Assembly (NCBI GenBank): GCA_033085395.1
Contig: JANQBS010000064.1
Span: 1 to 64,000 of the forward strand
Reading direction: 5' to 3'
DNA length: 64,000 nucleotides
Origin: Xanthoparmelia taractica
Taxonomy: Eukaryota > Ascomycota > Lecanoromycetes > Lecanorales > Parmeliaceae
This document shows, piece by piece, positions 34,661-48,259 of the stretch. The notes under the pieces were generated by a model. The model made no database searches. It was given only the letters and a program-made list of their open reading frames with translations, and was not told the DNA's origin. The translations under genes and the position numbers were made by a program. How positions within the stretch are numbered: position 1 is the stretch's first letter; each line of letters begins with the position of its first letter.

Positions 34661-35970
34661 AATCGCCTCTCGAGCTTAGTAAATTCTATCTATTATTACG
34701 TTTAAGAATCTATCTAATAGAGACTTTATTTTCGAATTCACGAAGTAGCATAATTTAATTATATATGCTTATATAATTAATGCTAATATTATTGGTGTGA
34801 TAGTTAAAAATAAGATTAATTATGCTATATAAATTCCTAAGAAATTATATCTAAGAATATTACGAGAAGTTAACTACGAAAACGTTTTCTTTGCTAATAT
34901 AAAATCATCGAGTTAAGTAAAGAAAGTAATTACTTTCGCCGCTATTACAATAATAAGTTTAGCTAATAATTTCTCGTCTTTAATTAATTATATTTCAATT
35001 AATATCTCTATATAAACGAAATTAAAGCTCTCTAATAATATAATAATTTATAGAAATAAAAAAGAAAAATAGCAATTATCTAATCTAGTTAATAAGTTTT
35101 CGTCTCTATAAAAGAATAAAGATTTTATCAAAGTGTTATAAAATAATATAAATAAAGCTTTCACTTCGAGATAATTAATAATTAAGATTATCTAATAATA
35201 AGAGAGCGAAGATCTATTCTCTTAAGCTAGCAGATAAGATAGTAATTAATAAAATCTTTAACGCTCTTTAATAGTAAGATCGTTTGAAATATATAAAATA
35301 ATTAATTTCGTTTAGCTATTCTATCTTCGTTATTTAAAAAACTCTATCTAATAATAAGAGAAAAGATAGGGCTATAATTAATATTCGAGGTCTAAACGAT
35401 CTTATTATGTTAGACGTTTATCTCGTATCTCTTTAAGTAGATATTATCTTAAAATTACTTAATTATACGCATTTAATAGTGCTAAATATAGTATTATTCT
35501 TTTATTAATGGCTTATATATCTCGATTTTCGTTATATACTTATAGTAATCACGTATCGAGAGTAGAAAATATTTAATATTTTAATTATAAGATATATAAA
35601 TTTAATTATCTACGTATAGAGAAGAATTAATTATATTTTAAGAGCTCTTAAGAATTTCGCGTAGGCCTATATTAATAATATTATTATTGAATCTAATAGC
35701 TTCTCTAAGTACCTCTATTATTTAAAAAGACTTTTTTAACTCTTAATTAAATATAATACTTTAATCGCCCCTAAAAAGATCTTTCTAAGATATTCGAATA
35801 TTAATTTATTTAATTAATATATTGATTTCTTAAAAATAGCTATCGCAGATAATAAACTTAAAGCGATTATTAAGCTAAATTACCTCGTAATTCTTAAAGA
35901 TTTAGAGCATTATCTTAATCTAATAGACTATCTCCGCAGCTCGATTTATTACTATATATAGCTTATAATA
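34660..35970 (+). pseudogene. C reverse transcriptase
   Basis: The linker 34650-34870 reads as in family A (L-S-N-R-D-F-I-F-E-F, then Y-A-Y-I-I-N-A-N-I-I-G-V-I-V). The RT box is A-Y-I-N-N-I-I-I at 35665-35688 (both catalytic Asp changed to Asn). It is followed by K-Y-L-Y-Y-L-K-R-L-F, A-P-K-K-I-F-L-R-Y-S-N-I-N-L, and L-K-D-L-E-H-Y-L-N-L-I-D-Y-L-R. All are standard Ty3/gypsy RT landmarks. Confidence 0.9.
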
Positions 35971-35999
35971 TCTTTATAGAATCTTAAGATAAGGCTTTT

Positions 36000-36620
36000 A
36001 AAAGAAGCTTCGTTAAAAGGTAATTCTCGTTATATATATTCTTTTCGCTTTAAACTATCTTTATTAAGTAAAACGAAGAAAACTAATTTTAATAACTTAT
36101 ATATAATATTATCTTAATCTTTTATACTTATTTATTACGATTCTAATAGATTAATTTAAGTGAACTTAAATATTTAAAAAGAGTTCGATTTCGAAGTATA
36201 AGTCTTTTATATTAACGAAGAAATCAATTCTAACTCGAATAAATAATCTTTCCGCACTATAATTTAATAATTATATTTCTTTCTCGAGGTCTAACTTAAG
36301 CTAAGAAAAACTACTAGTTAATAGAGCTAGAAGTAATAGGCTTCGTCTAAGTGCTTAAGAAAATAAGGTATCTAATAGACTTCTCGAAGTATATTACTAT
36401 TATTTAAATAGATTATTTTAATATTCTAGATATTATGAAACAATTATTTATTATCTTAACGAATTTTATTATAAGAATAAACGTTCGTCTTATTAGAGCT
36501 TTTTAGTTTCTTAGATAATTTTATCTCGATATTCGATATAAGTCTAAAAAAGAATATATTATCTTAGATATACTTTTAAGACTTGCGAGTGCTAATAGTA
36601 ATAATATATTTCTCTCTAAT
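36000..36620 (+). pseudogene. C RNase H
   Basis: Follows RT directly. Readable are L-I-Y-Y-D-S-N-R, then the D/N-L-N-I-x-K-E-F-D-F segment (expected V-D-L-D-A-S-K-E-F-G-F-G) at about 36155-36200, and a N-Y-W-P-T-E-L-E-V-like block near 36310-36350. Several Trp and Gln codons are stops. Confidence 0.8.
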
Positions 36621-36639
36621 AAGTATAATAAGCTGAATA

Positions 36640-38019
36640 CTCTCTTTACTACTACATTTATAAAGATAAGTTCTACGTTTCTTAAAGGCCTCGAAAATAA
36701 CTATAAGATAGACTTATTCTACGTTAGAATCTCTCCTTTAATAACTAAGAATAAGAATATTAATAAGAACGTTATTAATCTTTCTTTCGTTCGTAATAGA
36801 TATATAGATACGATATAGAAATATTAAAATCTTTTCTTTTATATTAATAAGCTTATCGACGTGTAGCGTCTTTATATATCTTAGAGCATAATTAAAATCG
36901 TTCTTAAAATAGCTTATAAAGATAATTATTTAAGATCTAAGAGGTCTTATAAGAAGATCTCGAATATTTAATATATTTATTAATTAATTAAGCATCTTTA
37001 ATAATATATTAGATTCTACTCTTAATATCTTATTCTTTAAATATATCGATATCGCTTTTATAACTTTCTATAATTAATCGAGTCTTTATTAATATCGTTT
37101 TATACACTTATTCTAAATTTTATTTTAATATTCTTAAAATTAATCGAGAAGTTTAATATTATTTTTTCTATAATAAATAAGTTTATAAAAAAGATAACTT
37201 TCGTATCTAAGAAAAAGAATTATTCTATTATTTAATAAGCTACTATATTACTTAATAGACTTAATATTATAAATTAAAAAATCTTAAGAATTCTGCTCAC
37301 GAATCGTGATAGAAAGTTTCTTTTTAAGCTTTAATCGAAGCTCTTTAAAAAGCTCGAAGTAAACTTACTTTATTCGATTATTTATTATTTTTAGACGAAT
37401 AAAAATAGTAAGAGAATTAAATCAAATAGCGAAGATATCATTACAATTTTATCTATATATTATATAGAATCTCGCTCTTTAACCGTTAATTCTCTCGCGA
37501 ATATAAGCTCTATTTAATAACTCGATCTTAATTACGATTAATAATAAAACTCTTAACGAATTAACTTACGAATTTCAATTTAATAGATCACTTGATCTAT
37601 TTAGAGAAGTATCTCTATTATAATCTAATATTACCCGCATTTAAGTAATTAATATTATCTTATTTACTTAGATAAATTAAAAATATTACTATAATCGAAA
37701 ACATTAATTAATATTTCTCAAGCAGGGCGACTAAGCTTATCTACGACTACATAAAGGCTATTTCATCTCTATCATCACTACTACTATTATTACTATTAAG
37801 TTATCTTAGTAATATATCGATTCTTTCGAAATATTATAAAAAATCGATAAATAGACCTATAAATTAGTTATCTTGGGGCATTAAAATATATATTCGATTT
37901 TTAGTATTATTCAACTAGAGTCTATCTCTACTCCTGGCTTTAATTTATATAACTATTTTATTTTTAATTAATTAGGTAGCGTGTATATAAAAGAAAATAT
38001 AAATAAGTATAAGTTTTAA
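36640..38019 (+). pseudogene. C integrase
   Basis: Plus-strand integrase. L-N-F-I-L near 37105-37125 corresponds to the first catalytic Asp (T-I-D-F-I-L), here Asn. N-R-D-R-K-F-L-F-K-L near 37300-37330 corresponds to S-D-R-D-R-K-F, with the catalytic Asp changed to Asn. The Glu region (S-E-R-x-N) is read as K-R-I-K near 37400. The zinc-binding part lies around 36880-37020. Confidence 0.78.
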
Positions 38020-38199
38020 AAAGTAGAGCGGATTTTTAATAAGCGAGTTATTCGAAAAGATAGAGATCTTATCACGTAGTATCTCATTAGATGATTAGGA
38101 TACGGGCCTAAATATAATTAGTGATATAACGTCAAAGATCTTATTAACTTCGATGACTTAGTATAATAGTATAAGAATATAATCGCTAGTGTCGTTTGA
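38020..38199 (+). pseudogene. C chromodomain
   Basis: 60 codons ending in TGA at 38197-38199. Reads K-V-E-R-I-F-N-K-R-V-I-R-K-D-R, Y-L-I-R-stop-L-G-Y-G-P-K-Y-N and Y-N-V-K-D-L-I-N-F-D-D-L-V. The Trp positions of R-W-x-G-Y and Q-W-Y are stops, as expected from TGG hit by RIP. A textbook chromovirus C-terminal chromodomain, in the same phase as RT. Confidence 0.9.
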
Positions 38200-38657
38200 A
38201 TTACGATATCTTCGTAAGCTTAAAAAATATAATTACTTAACTTAATAAAGGGATTTATAAGTCGAATATCTTAGCATTAGCGCTAATAGTATTCGAAAAT
38301 TACACTCAATATCTAGCAAATGTTATATTCTTATAACACTTACACTATATCTACTATCTTATCGCTATATTTAAATAACTTAACGAGTATTATTAATCGG
38401 GAATTATTTTTCTCTACTCGATAGCGTTTATATGATTATTGAAGAAAGATATCAATTAATAATTGTGATATTATTGTTATTATAATATTCTAACTACTTC
38501 TATATTATATGCTTTTAGCCGTTAATATAACCTTATTATTATTAGTTTTCTAGTTGTTTGCCGTTAATACGAATTCGCTGGCAATAATAAGATATTAATA
38601 AATTGAGGATTTGATAAGTAAGCGAGGTTGCTTGTTTTTCTTGTTGTTGTGGGATGT
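38200..38657 (+). other. C 3' untranslated region
   Basis: Non-coding. 38350-38460 is similar to the A-family 3' UTR (A1 about 960-850 in reverse; TAACGAGTATTATTAATCGG). It ends with the damaged stem-loop at 38620-38637 and TTGTGGGATG before the LTR, a possible short polypurine-like tract. Confidence 0.6.
38620..38637 (+). other. 3'-terminal stem-loop of C, RIP-damaged
   Basis: AAGCGAGGTTGCTTGTTT, the C version of the A-family AAGCGAG-GTCG-CTCGCTT hairpin. Two C-to-T changes weaken the right arm. Confidence 0.6.
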
Positions 38658-38830
38658 TATCACGGTTTTCCTATATATTAATGTCAAAGGCATTTCGAAA
38701 AGAATATTCCGAGAAGATCGAGGAGGCTAGGCCAAATTTGTATTAGTTTCTCAGCATGATCTCCGCCCTGCGGCCCTTAGAATTCCACAGACTTTTCAAT
38801 CAATTATTCCCAAGACCTTTTTCCATGACA
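38658..38830 (+). repeat. C 3' LTR
   Basis: 173 bp, TATCACGGTTTTCC to TTCCATGACA, followed by the AGACT duplication. Confidence 0.96.
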
Positions 38831-38835
38831 AGACT

Positions 38836-40926
38836 TATTAGTTATCTAAAAATCTTTATTCGATACTTAATATCGTTCGATATTTATTAAAGTAAGTATA
38901 TCTTTATTCTTTTATATATTATATTTAATAATAAATTTTTTAAGATAATCTATCTAGTCGAGTCGCAAGATTTAATTAATTTAATCTTTAATAATAATTA
39001 TATCGAGATAATAGATATATAAGTCTAAATTAGTTATCGAGAAGCGCTTATTAAGCTTATTCTTAATACTCTAAATCTTCTTCTTATTAGAATTAATTAG
39101 AAGAATATCGTTTATATAAATAACGATAATAATAATATAATAATAATAAGCTCGAAACTTAATTCTTTAAGAAATATCGCGAGAATATTATATTAAATTC
39201 TAAAGAATTATTTAAAATTATAGAGTATCTTAATAAGCTTATAAATCTATTTATTATTAAATTTAAAGCTCGTAGACTAAATAATATAGATCGTCTTCTC
39301 TACGTTATTATAAAGAAAGACGATTTTTATATTTATTTATTCTAGCTCTTAATCGAGAATAATTATTAAAATAAAAATCGCTTTATAGCTTATAGACTAT
39401 ATAATAAAAACGAAAGTCTTATTAAAGTCGATATCTTCTCGTTATTTAAAGCCGCGTATTACTTAACGAACTTTATATCGTATAATCTTTTTTAAAGAGA
39501 TTACGTTTAAGCTTATAAACTTATTTATTTTTAAGAGTTCATATATTCGAGAATAGATTTATTAAAATTCACGTATTATTAATTATTAAAGAGTTTATCT
39601 CTTTCTATATAACGAGTTACTATTTTATTTTATAATACGTATTAATTATAATCTTTTTATAGATTCGAGACTTATATAATTTAAAAGCATTAATCTTAAT
39701 TAGAAGTATAAGAGAATTCGATAAAAGATCGCGATAAGTTCTAAGAACTTCGTATCGTCTTAACTACTTCAAATATAATTCTTAAGACTTCGATCTTACT
39801 ATTATAGATCTTATTATTAATCTTAACGCTAACGCTAATAAGAGAGACGATATCGTTATAATAAGAGTGTTATCGCTTAAGATATCGAGTAAGTTCGATT
39901 ATCTTTCCATAATTAATATAAGACTCGAATTAATTATTAATACTTATATATAATTAAAAAAATTAATTATCGCTTTAATAGAAGCTTTATATTTTCTCTT
40001 AACTCTCTTCTCTATAATTAATATTAAGATATTAATAAATTTATTAATAACTCGATTTAAGACGTCGATACGACGCTTATTAATATAGTACTCGTTTTTT
40101 TCTAGCGAAGCAATATCGTTAATCGCTTTAAATTCTTTAAAGATAAGCTTTATAAAATTAAGTTTAAGAGAGATATTATTAATTTAAATAATATTTAAAT
40201 AAATTTAAATAATATTATTTAATATTAATATTCGATAGAAGTAATTTTCTTCGTATTTAAGAAGCCGACCTTTATAGACGCGATTCTCGTATTTAATTTA
40301 GTCTTAATTACTTAAATAAATTTAATAAAAATTTATTTACTCGATAATTTATAAATAAGATATATTAGAGAAATATCTTATATAGACTTTAAAGAAAGTT
40401 ATATCACGTTTAATTATAGATTAACGATTATAAAAATAATTAATCGCACATATAAACTTCGTTTATTACTTTATTAATAGATCGCTCTCTTTTAATATAA
40501 CATTAGCCTTATATTATAATATTTAATTAAGTTATTTAAATTTATCGTTTATTTAAGAATTTCTCGATATAATATCTTTTTAAATAATTTCTTTAATAAA
40601 TTAAAAAATATATATATTATAATTATTAAACTCTCGATCGCAATTATTACGAAATCGAGTATATTTATAATTATTATATTTAATCTTATTTATAAATAAT
40701 TTAAAAATAATAAATATCGTTAATTCTTCTTTATTAGATAATAGATAGACGATTAAGCGTAAAGTCTTATTACTTAAGAAAATATATAATATTTTAAATT
40801 TATCGTAAAAAGTGTTAAATAACTTCTAAAGATCGCAATAAATAAGATCGTTCTCTTAGCGCCCTAATTATATATATTATTTATATAATTTAACTTTTAT
40901 ATTAATAACGCTATAAGATTCGTAAA
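38836..40926 (-). pseudogene. B2 pol fragment 2 (RT and integrase)
   Basis: Resumes B2 after element C. The RT box reads I-Y-I-N-D-I on the minus strand at 39104-39121, with the N-K-L-x-x-x-L region following toward 39040. The upstream part (39700-40926) aligns with the B1 integrase half. It is cut at 40926/40927 by A3. Very heavily mutated. Confidence 0.75.
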
Positions 40927-41075
40927 TGTAACAGCAAATTGGGGTGTATTCAGTTAGTGCGTCAGTTGGGTGTCTAATTCTTAATTATTCTAAGTTGGAA
41001 AAATCTAAGTCAGAGCCAGCCAAGCACTTACCTTAGCCGATTTCTTGATAGGCTTGGCAAGTGCGTTTCGTGACA
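40927..41075 (-). repeat. A3 3' LTR
   Basis: 149 bp, TGTAACAGCAAATTGGGG to CGTTTCGTGACA. One of the least mutated LTRs, though the element interior is heavily mutated. Confidence 0.96.
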
Positions 41076-41096
41076 GCATCTATCGAAATAAAAGAA

Positions 41097-41114
41097 AAGC
41101 GAGCGACCTCGCTT
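41097..41114 (-). other. 3'-terminal stem-loop of A3
   Basis: AAGCGAG-CGAC-CTCGCTT on the plus strand, perfect 7-bp stem, 21 bp inside the LTR. Unmutated within a heavily mutated element. Confidence 0.78.
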
Positions 41115-41594
41115 GCTATTATATATATATTAAAGTTATATATATTAAAGTATATAGAAAATCCTTACTAATTAAATAGTGTGATAATAGTATACTAAGA
41201 TTAACGGAAAGTTAGTAATAGTGAGGTCTTCCCGATAATAATAGTGAGGTCTTTTCGGCGACTAAATTATATAGTTAGAATATTAATTAATACGAGGTAA
41301 TAAATCAATAACAATAATTACAATATATATATTGTTATCTTTCTTCATTAATCACATAAACGTTATTAAATAGAGAAGAATTATTTTTCGATTAATAATA
41401 CTTATTAAACGCTTAAATATAGCGATAAGATAAGTAGATATAATATAACTGTTATTCTTAATTAGCTATAGATATTTTATTCACAAATTTTAATAAAATA
41501 GCGATATTATGCTTTTTAAGATGATCTCTCTCTTTTACGAATAGCTAAGAAGACGGAGATAAGCTTATAGAAGTAAGTGTAGATATAGGTGTAT

Positions 41595-43100
41595 TAGCTC
41601 GAATTCTAGCTGCTTTCTCCTTATACTCCTTTATTAACTCAGGAGCATTATTAAGATTCTTAATATTATATTTAGAATTATATTTAGAATTATATTTATT
41701 TTATTTTATTAGATATTCTATAATTAAATTATATCTCTTCTTAATAATTCGTTTATTAAGAAGTTATTCGATTTCTAAATTAATAGTATTATTATTATTA
41801 ATAAAAATAGACGAGATATGCTAAAGTCGAGAGCGTTGAAAAGAATTATTCTATAATATAGAATAAGACTTTAATTATATTATTATAAAGACGGGATAAA
41901 CTCTCTATTCTATAAAAATAGCAAGTCTATAGATAAGTCTATCTATCTTATTTATTATCTAAAAAGAATTAATATATTATTATATTAGCTTATTAATAAT
42001 ATCAAGAATAAAGAAAATCTTATAGTGTTTATATAATCGAAGAAGTATTTATTCTCTTACTCTAAGAAATATTAATAAATACTTTTTATCGTAATAGAAT
42101 TTATTAGATATTTAAATAAAATTAATAATATCTTTAACTATAATTCGTGTAGAGATATAATCGATCTTGACTAATAAACGAGATAAATCTAAAGATCTAT
42201 CAAGAGTAAAATTATAGATTACTTCGCTCGACGTAATCTTAGAAGAGGCGAAGTTATTTAAGAAGATTTATATTCGTAATAACACTTTCGATTATAAAGA
42301 AGATCTCTTAAGAGCATATACGAAGTATCTTAAAGCTATCTTAATAGTCTAATTAATACGTTCGCTTATATTATTAATTTACGAATAATAGACTATTAAA
42401 TAAAGTAGAGAAATCTTTAATAGCTTAAAAAGCGATTTTTAAAGCTTCGAAAGAAATTTTCTATCTCGATCGCTAATAATAATCTTTAAGATTTTTTAAT
42501 TAATAATATTAAATCGATTTAAAAGTACTTTTATTTAATTAGATACTTTTTAAATTAACTTATTAAAAATTAATTAAATAACTTTTATAAACTTATAAAT
42601 AATAGATATAATATAATATAATTTATAATTTAATAGAGATAATATTAGAATAAAGTTAATTATTAAAGTATAAAAAGACACGGGCGAAGATAAGATTAAC
42701 TATAAGCTATTATAAGATATATATCTTCTTATCTATAGAACTAAACACTCTAGATAATATCGAATAAAGTCTCGTAAGTGTCTTATAATTCTATAAATAT
42801 ATTAAGATAATATAACGATTTCGTAGTATCTCTAAAAGTTAGAATATTCTTTCTTATATATTAAAGTAAGAATATCTTTTATTAGCAAAAAAGACATATA
42901 AAGTTGTTATTAATTAATAGTTCTATTAATATAAAAAATAAGATCTCGCTATATTTCGTAAATAAGACTTTATTATTCTTACTATTAATTCTCTTTCGCT
43001 TTCGGCCGAGGCGAAAAATAGGGATTAGCATTAATAGCGAAGAGCTACTTTCCTCGCACGAAAGATAGAGAAGCTACGTTCTCGCTGGCCAGACTATTAT
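41595..43100 (-). pseudogene. A3 integrase with chromodomain
   Basis: Minus strand. The chromodomain is at 41595-41815 and is disturbed near 41675-41705 by two tandem TATATTTAGAATTA units, at the same site where A4 carries a 24-bp repeat. The integrase core aligns with A1 1400-2560. The S-D-R-D-R-K-F equivalent is near 42455-42485 and is still readable. The 3' UTR is 41115-41594. Confidence 0.8.
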
Positions 43101-45000
43101 TAATATCTAGCTATATAAAAATTCTTTTTTAATGATTATCTTATTAATAATCTTAAATATATTTCTTTTAAAATAAAGTACTTATTTCTATTAAATTTAT
43201 AATAAAAAAAGTATCTAACTTCGAATAATAATAAGATAGCGAATTATCTCTATTTAAACTTATAAGCCTTAATAGAGCATTAAATATAATATACTCTTTG
43301 CTAGGCTTATAAGAGATAGCTAGATTAAATTGCCTTAGAAATTAAGTAGCTCGAATTAAACGAATATTCATCCGTATTATTAATATAATTAAAATAATCG
43401 AATTTTGCTTTATAATATCAATAATAGTAGAATAATCGATCTATATTCTTATAGAATACTTTAAAAATTTAACTATATATCTTATTTTCTTTAGATATCA
43501 AATAAGATTAGTAATCTTTAACTTCGTAGATTAGTAATTTTTTTATTATAGTTAGAAGTCTTAATAGAAAAAGAATAGACTTCGTTTCTACACGAGAAGA
43601 TTATTTATTTTTACTTTTATCTACTTTGATATAAAAGATTATTATCTTAAAATTAAACTTCTTTAAGATATTTAAGTTAATTTATAAAGTTCGAATATTA
43701 TTAAAATATATTAAAATTATTAATTAAGATAGTATTTTTTAGAGAAGTTAAAAAGAATTTAATTGCTTCTTTAAAGCTATAAATAGTTTTATTCTAAAAG
43801 AGTATTATTTTCGCTAATATTTAGAGTTCGAGACTTTCTTAAAAAGTAGTATTTTAAGATTTTATAAGAGCTATATTAACTATATATAGAAATAAACGTA
43901 TTAACGTAGATAGTTAATTAATCTTTAAATAATATTCGAGTTCTCTTAAAGTGCTAAGATATTATAAATTCGAAATAGCTTTAAGCTTATTCTCTAATAA
44001 AATTAAGTGGAAGAAATTAACTTTTTTATTTAATAAATTAACGTTCGAATATCTTAAAAAGACTTTTATAAAAGAAATAATAATATTAAATTTTATAAAA
44101 AGCTCGAATAGCTAACGAAGATTTTATAAATATTATTAAAATATTCTAACACTCGTAATTATATTATTAACGTAAGCTTTTACGTTGAGAATATATTATA
44201 AGATCTTATCGATTTAACGTTAAATATAAATAATCGAATTTATATAACTGATAATTAAAATATTAAAAGTTTCTTAATTTTTATAACTTATAATAGTCTA
44301 TATATAGCGATAATTTAAATATACTCGTTATTAATAGAAAAACGAAGTAGTATTAATTATTAAAATAAAAATATAACTAGTTAGTATCTTAATTATATTC
44401 TATTAAAGAGATATCGAATATATATCTCAAAGTAATAAATTATTTAAATCTTGAATATTAATTATTAATCTCTTCTTAACAATATTATTAAATAATATTT
44501 TTTATATAACGAATATCGCATAAAAGAAAGATATAGAATCTTTAATTTATTTAAGTCTTTTCTATTTATATAGCTTATTAAAGACTTTATCGATTATCTA
44601 TTAATCTCGTATACTTAAGAAATAAATTTTAACTTTTTTATTAATCTTAATTTATTAATTATCCCTTAATAAAAGCTTTATTTATTTCTCTTCTAATACT
44701 TTAATAAAGTCGATATCTTATTAGATCTATAAAAATTCGTTAATTAAATCAATTAGTGTGATTCTAATCTATATATTCTCGAAAATTATAACTTTATTTA
44801 ATAGCTTTATTTCTTTAGTTAATAAGAAAGTTAATTAATTTAAGCTTAAATTAATGCTTAAATTTATAGCTATTTTCGTTAAGGCGAATTTAAGTTTGAT
44901 ATTAATTTAAAAGTAATTTTCGTAATTTATTTCAAGAATATTTTTAAATCTTAATTTTTTTAAAATTTAAATAAATATATTAGACTTATTTCGAATTAGA
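43100..45000 (-). pseudogene. A3 RNase H and reverse transcriptase
   Basis: Minus strand, collinear with A1 2561-4440. The RT box A-Y-V-N-N-I is at 44160-44177, with the same double Asp-to-Asn change as A1. The RNase H block lies near 43560-43680. Dense stops at Gln and Trp positions. Confidence 0.82.
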
Positions 45001-45800
45001 ATTCCAGTTATTATATAATTAATTAAATAAGCGAATATTATTAAATTCGTTTATACTACTAATTTAAATAAGAAATCACGATTATTAGATAAATTAATTT
45101 CTTTAATTAATAGAATTATCTCGCTATACGAAGATATGAAAATAGTTAATTTAATATAGATCTTTCTTCGAATAAACTCGCCCCGAGATCGAGTAGTAAT
45201 ATTAATCGTAGTGCTGTAGCTATTAATCCTTACTTTCTTATTAACTATATTAATAATAATTTCTTCGAGCCTAGTAATATTATATCTAAATAAGTATTTT
45301 AACACGTAAGTTATTAACAATATATAACTCTCTACGTAGATATATAAGTACTTTATAATCTTAGTTATCAATTTTAGAAAAATAAATATCTTATATAATA
45401 TACTTTGAAGTCTCGTGCTTAGAAGCATTAATATTATATACTCGTAAAGATATTGCTATCTTAAAGATAGCTATATTCGAATACTACTAAGAATATTATA
45501 ATCTATCTATTAAATTCACACTATATTCGATACTAATATAAATCTTATCTTCTTAATTAATAAAATCGAGTTTAATTTTAATTATAGCGTAAGTCTAATT
45601 TTAAAAAATAAAATTATTTTTTAATTTTTAATTAGAAGCGACGAACTTAATAATTTTTAATTATTTATTAGAGTTTAAAGGCTTTACGAGTAATTTTTTA
45701 GAGTTAGAAGACTTTACGAGTGTTACTTCGTTGATATAAACGTGCTTCTTAAAATAGATACGTAAATACTTATATAACTTAATCTTAAATAAGAAGGATT
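45000..45800 (-). pseudogene. A3 protease region
   Basis: The open stretch 45051-45428 on the minus strand includes V-N-K-K-V-R-I-N-S-Y-S-T-T-I-N-I-T-T-R-S, then R-G-E-F-I-R-R-K-I-Y-I-K-L, matching A1. Its N-terminal part is out of the natural phase, so the run is partly fortuitous. The catalytic motif region (45500-45530) is too mutated to read. Confidence 0.75.
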
Positions 45801-46149
45801 TTTAATAATTTCGATAATAGATTTCGATTTCTATAAAGTTAATAAGTTAATTATTATTTAACTACGTAGAAAGCTTATTAGAATTAGTATAATATATCTT
45901 ATTTTTATATTAATCTTCGCCTATAAAGTAAGAGTATTTAATATTAATATTTTCTTTCTAATAATTTAAACTTCGAGCTTATTCGTTAAGCTTTAATTTA
46001 ATATTTTCGTTAATAATAGAGATCTAATAAATAACTACTTTTAAACGATTTATAATATTAAATTAAAATCTTTAATTACTTTACTAAAAGTTCTAAATTA
46101 ATCTTAAAGAAATTTTTTATTAAAAATCTTAAATTGATTTTAGAGAAAA

Positions 46150-47560
46150 CTAGTATTGCTAGTTATTAAATAAAGATCGATTTGAGATTAAATATAACAC
46201 GTTTAAAGCGGCGATTTATAGAAATTAACGAGGCTAAGCGTTTTGCTAATAAGCGTTTTGCTATAGATTTAAATAAGTATTTTGATTATTAAATTAACGA
46301 GAAAATAATTAAGTTAATTAAGCGTTTTAATTCTTATATTACTAAAGATAAGATCGCTAATATTAATTATTAAGACCTATATCTTACTAAGACCGTAATT
46401 AAAATTATTAAAAAAATTATTATTATAAACGAGGTTGATATTAATTAGAAATATTTTTATTATTATTACTTCGATTTTAAGAAGAACGATTCTAAGGAGA
46501 AAAGGCATTCCCCGAAAAAAAAGAAAATTTATATATTTTCGAATTATACCTATTTGCGTAGATTTATTAATTATATTTAAGATTATTTATCTTCTTAAGA
46601 AAATTATATAAAATAATTCGATTTTTTAATCTTCTTAAGTTACGTTTTAGCTTAATATTTAAATTATAATAAATTATATTAAGCTAATTTTTAACGCTAA
46701 TTAAGTCGATATCTTTCGAAGCATATAAGATCTTTTATATATACTCTTAAGACTCTCTCTTACTAATAGTATTTCTTAAGATATATCTTTTCTTTAATAA
46801 CGAATTAATCGCTATATTAATAGATATCTTAAATCGTTTAATTAATATTCTCTCTCACTTATTTAATTTATTATCGAGCTTTATAAGACGCTTATTATTG
46901 TTAAAAAGCTTACTTAATTATTACTTTAAAGTAGACTCTTTAAAATAAGTCCAGAGATTCGTACGAATAAGCTTATTATTCTTAATATTAGCTACGTTAC
47001 GAGTATACTCTAGAAATAAATATATATCTCGAAAGTAGGTCTTCTTTAATATATACTTTATTAAAGAAACATTAAAAGTCATCGACTTATTCTTATATAT
47101 CGGATTAAAGAATCTTATATTATTAGCGTTTTATTTATTAGCTGATATCGATGCTATTTCTATTATAGTATCAATATTATTCTATTCTAGCGATCCTCGC
47201 TTATTAGGCGATCTAGATACGCTACGCAAAAGATCTTATAAAGTAATCTATTATTGCTATGAAAAGCCAATATTTTATTAATTAACTTTATTATTTCTAG
47301 CTATATTAAAGTTATTTGAAGTATCTTTAAAAGTAGGATTTATATTTAAGTTTAAAGTAGAATTTAATATAAAGTTCAAATTAGTTAAATTATTAGAACT
47401 AGAATTAATATTAGAAGAATTTTTAATAGAACTTTTTAAAGGCGAAGAGCGAGATATATCGTCAATAGAAGAAGGTTTTCTTAGTTTTTTTAACGATTAA
47501 ATATTAATCTTAAATCTAATTAGAGTAGCCTTAAAAATTAATCGATTAAGTATTTAGCTA
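46150..47560 (-). pseudogene. A3 gag
   Basis: Collinear with A1 gag on the minus strand; the capsid segment matching A1 6100-6500 is at about 46600-46930. 47560-48243 is the leader, with one copy of the 32-bp unit that is expanded in A1, and short CAATA-type repeats near 47985-48030. Confidence 0.7.
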
Positions 47561-48243
47561 GTAGATTAATTTAATATCTTAATAGATATAAATACTAAAC
47601 GAGCTCTTATACGTGCGTTACGGGCTAATAAAGTTATCTCTTTTGCGATCTCTAATAGCCTAAAATTAATTCTAACGATATCAATAATAAATTACTTAAT
47701 ATCGTCGATAACGAGATTAATAAAAGCGTGCTCGAAGTGAAGAAATTCGTCTATTTGAAAAATTAAAATAATAATATCTCGAGAGATAGAATTTAGAGCT
47801 AAAGGGGCTAGAATAATAGTCTTCTTAATAACGAAGAGGTAGTATTACATTAATAAGAAAGATATTTCATTAATATAAAGTATATGCAATTAAATAGTAT
47901 AATATTTTCCTTCTTTTTTAGTGAGATAAGTAGCTTAAAAGAGGCGATAACGTACTTAAAACGATAGTAATAGTCTACAATAACAGCAATATAGTGATAT
48001 AGTAATATAGTGAGTTACAGTAATAATAAGTGATGATAATAAGTGTAAGAGAGATGCGTTTAATGAGTTTTAATGAGCTTAATAAGATTTCAATCGTTCG
48101 AGTAAGAATTTCGATATTTTTATATGCGAATCTTATTAGATAGAATATAATTCTTCGCGAATTAACGAATATAATAAGTATTAATTAAGCAATAATAAAG
48201 CAATAATGGAGGATCTCCTGGAATAACTAGTCACAGCTATATG

Positions 48244-48258
48244 GGCGTTGCTATCATA
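48244..48258 (-). other. A3 primer-binding site candidate
   Basis: Minus-strand TATGATAGCAACGCC, the unmutated form of the motif shared by A, C and D, one base inside the 5' LTR. Confidence 0.78.
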
Positions 48259-48259
48259 C

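Larger units (their letters stand above)
31608..38830 (+). mobile_element. LTR retrotransposon C, full-length gypsy chromovirus
   Basis: Complete 7223-bp plus-strand element with 173-bp LTRs (31608-31780 and 38658-38830) and an exact TSD, AGACT, at 31603-31607 and 38831-38835. Primer site, gag with a genuine ATG, protease, RT, RNase H, integrase and chromodomain can all be read. RIP damage is modest in gag and near the LTRs. Confidence 0.97.
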
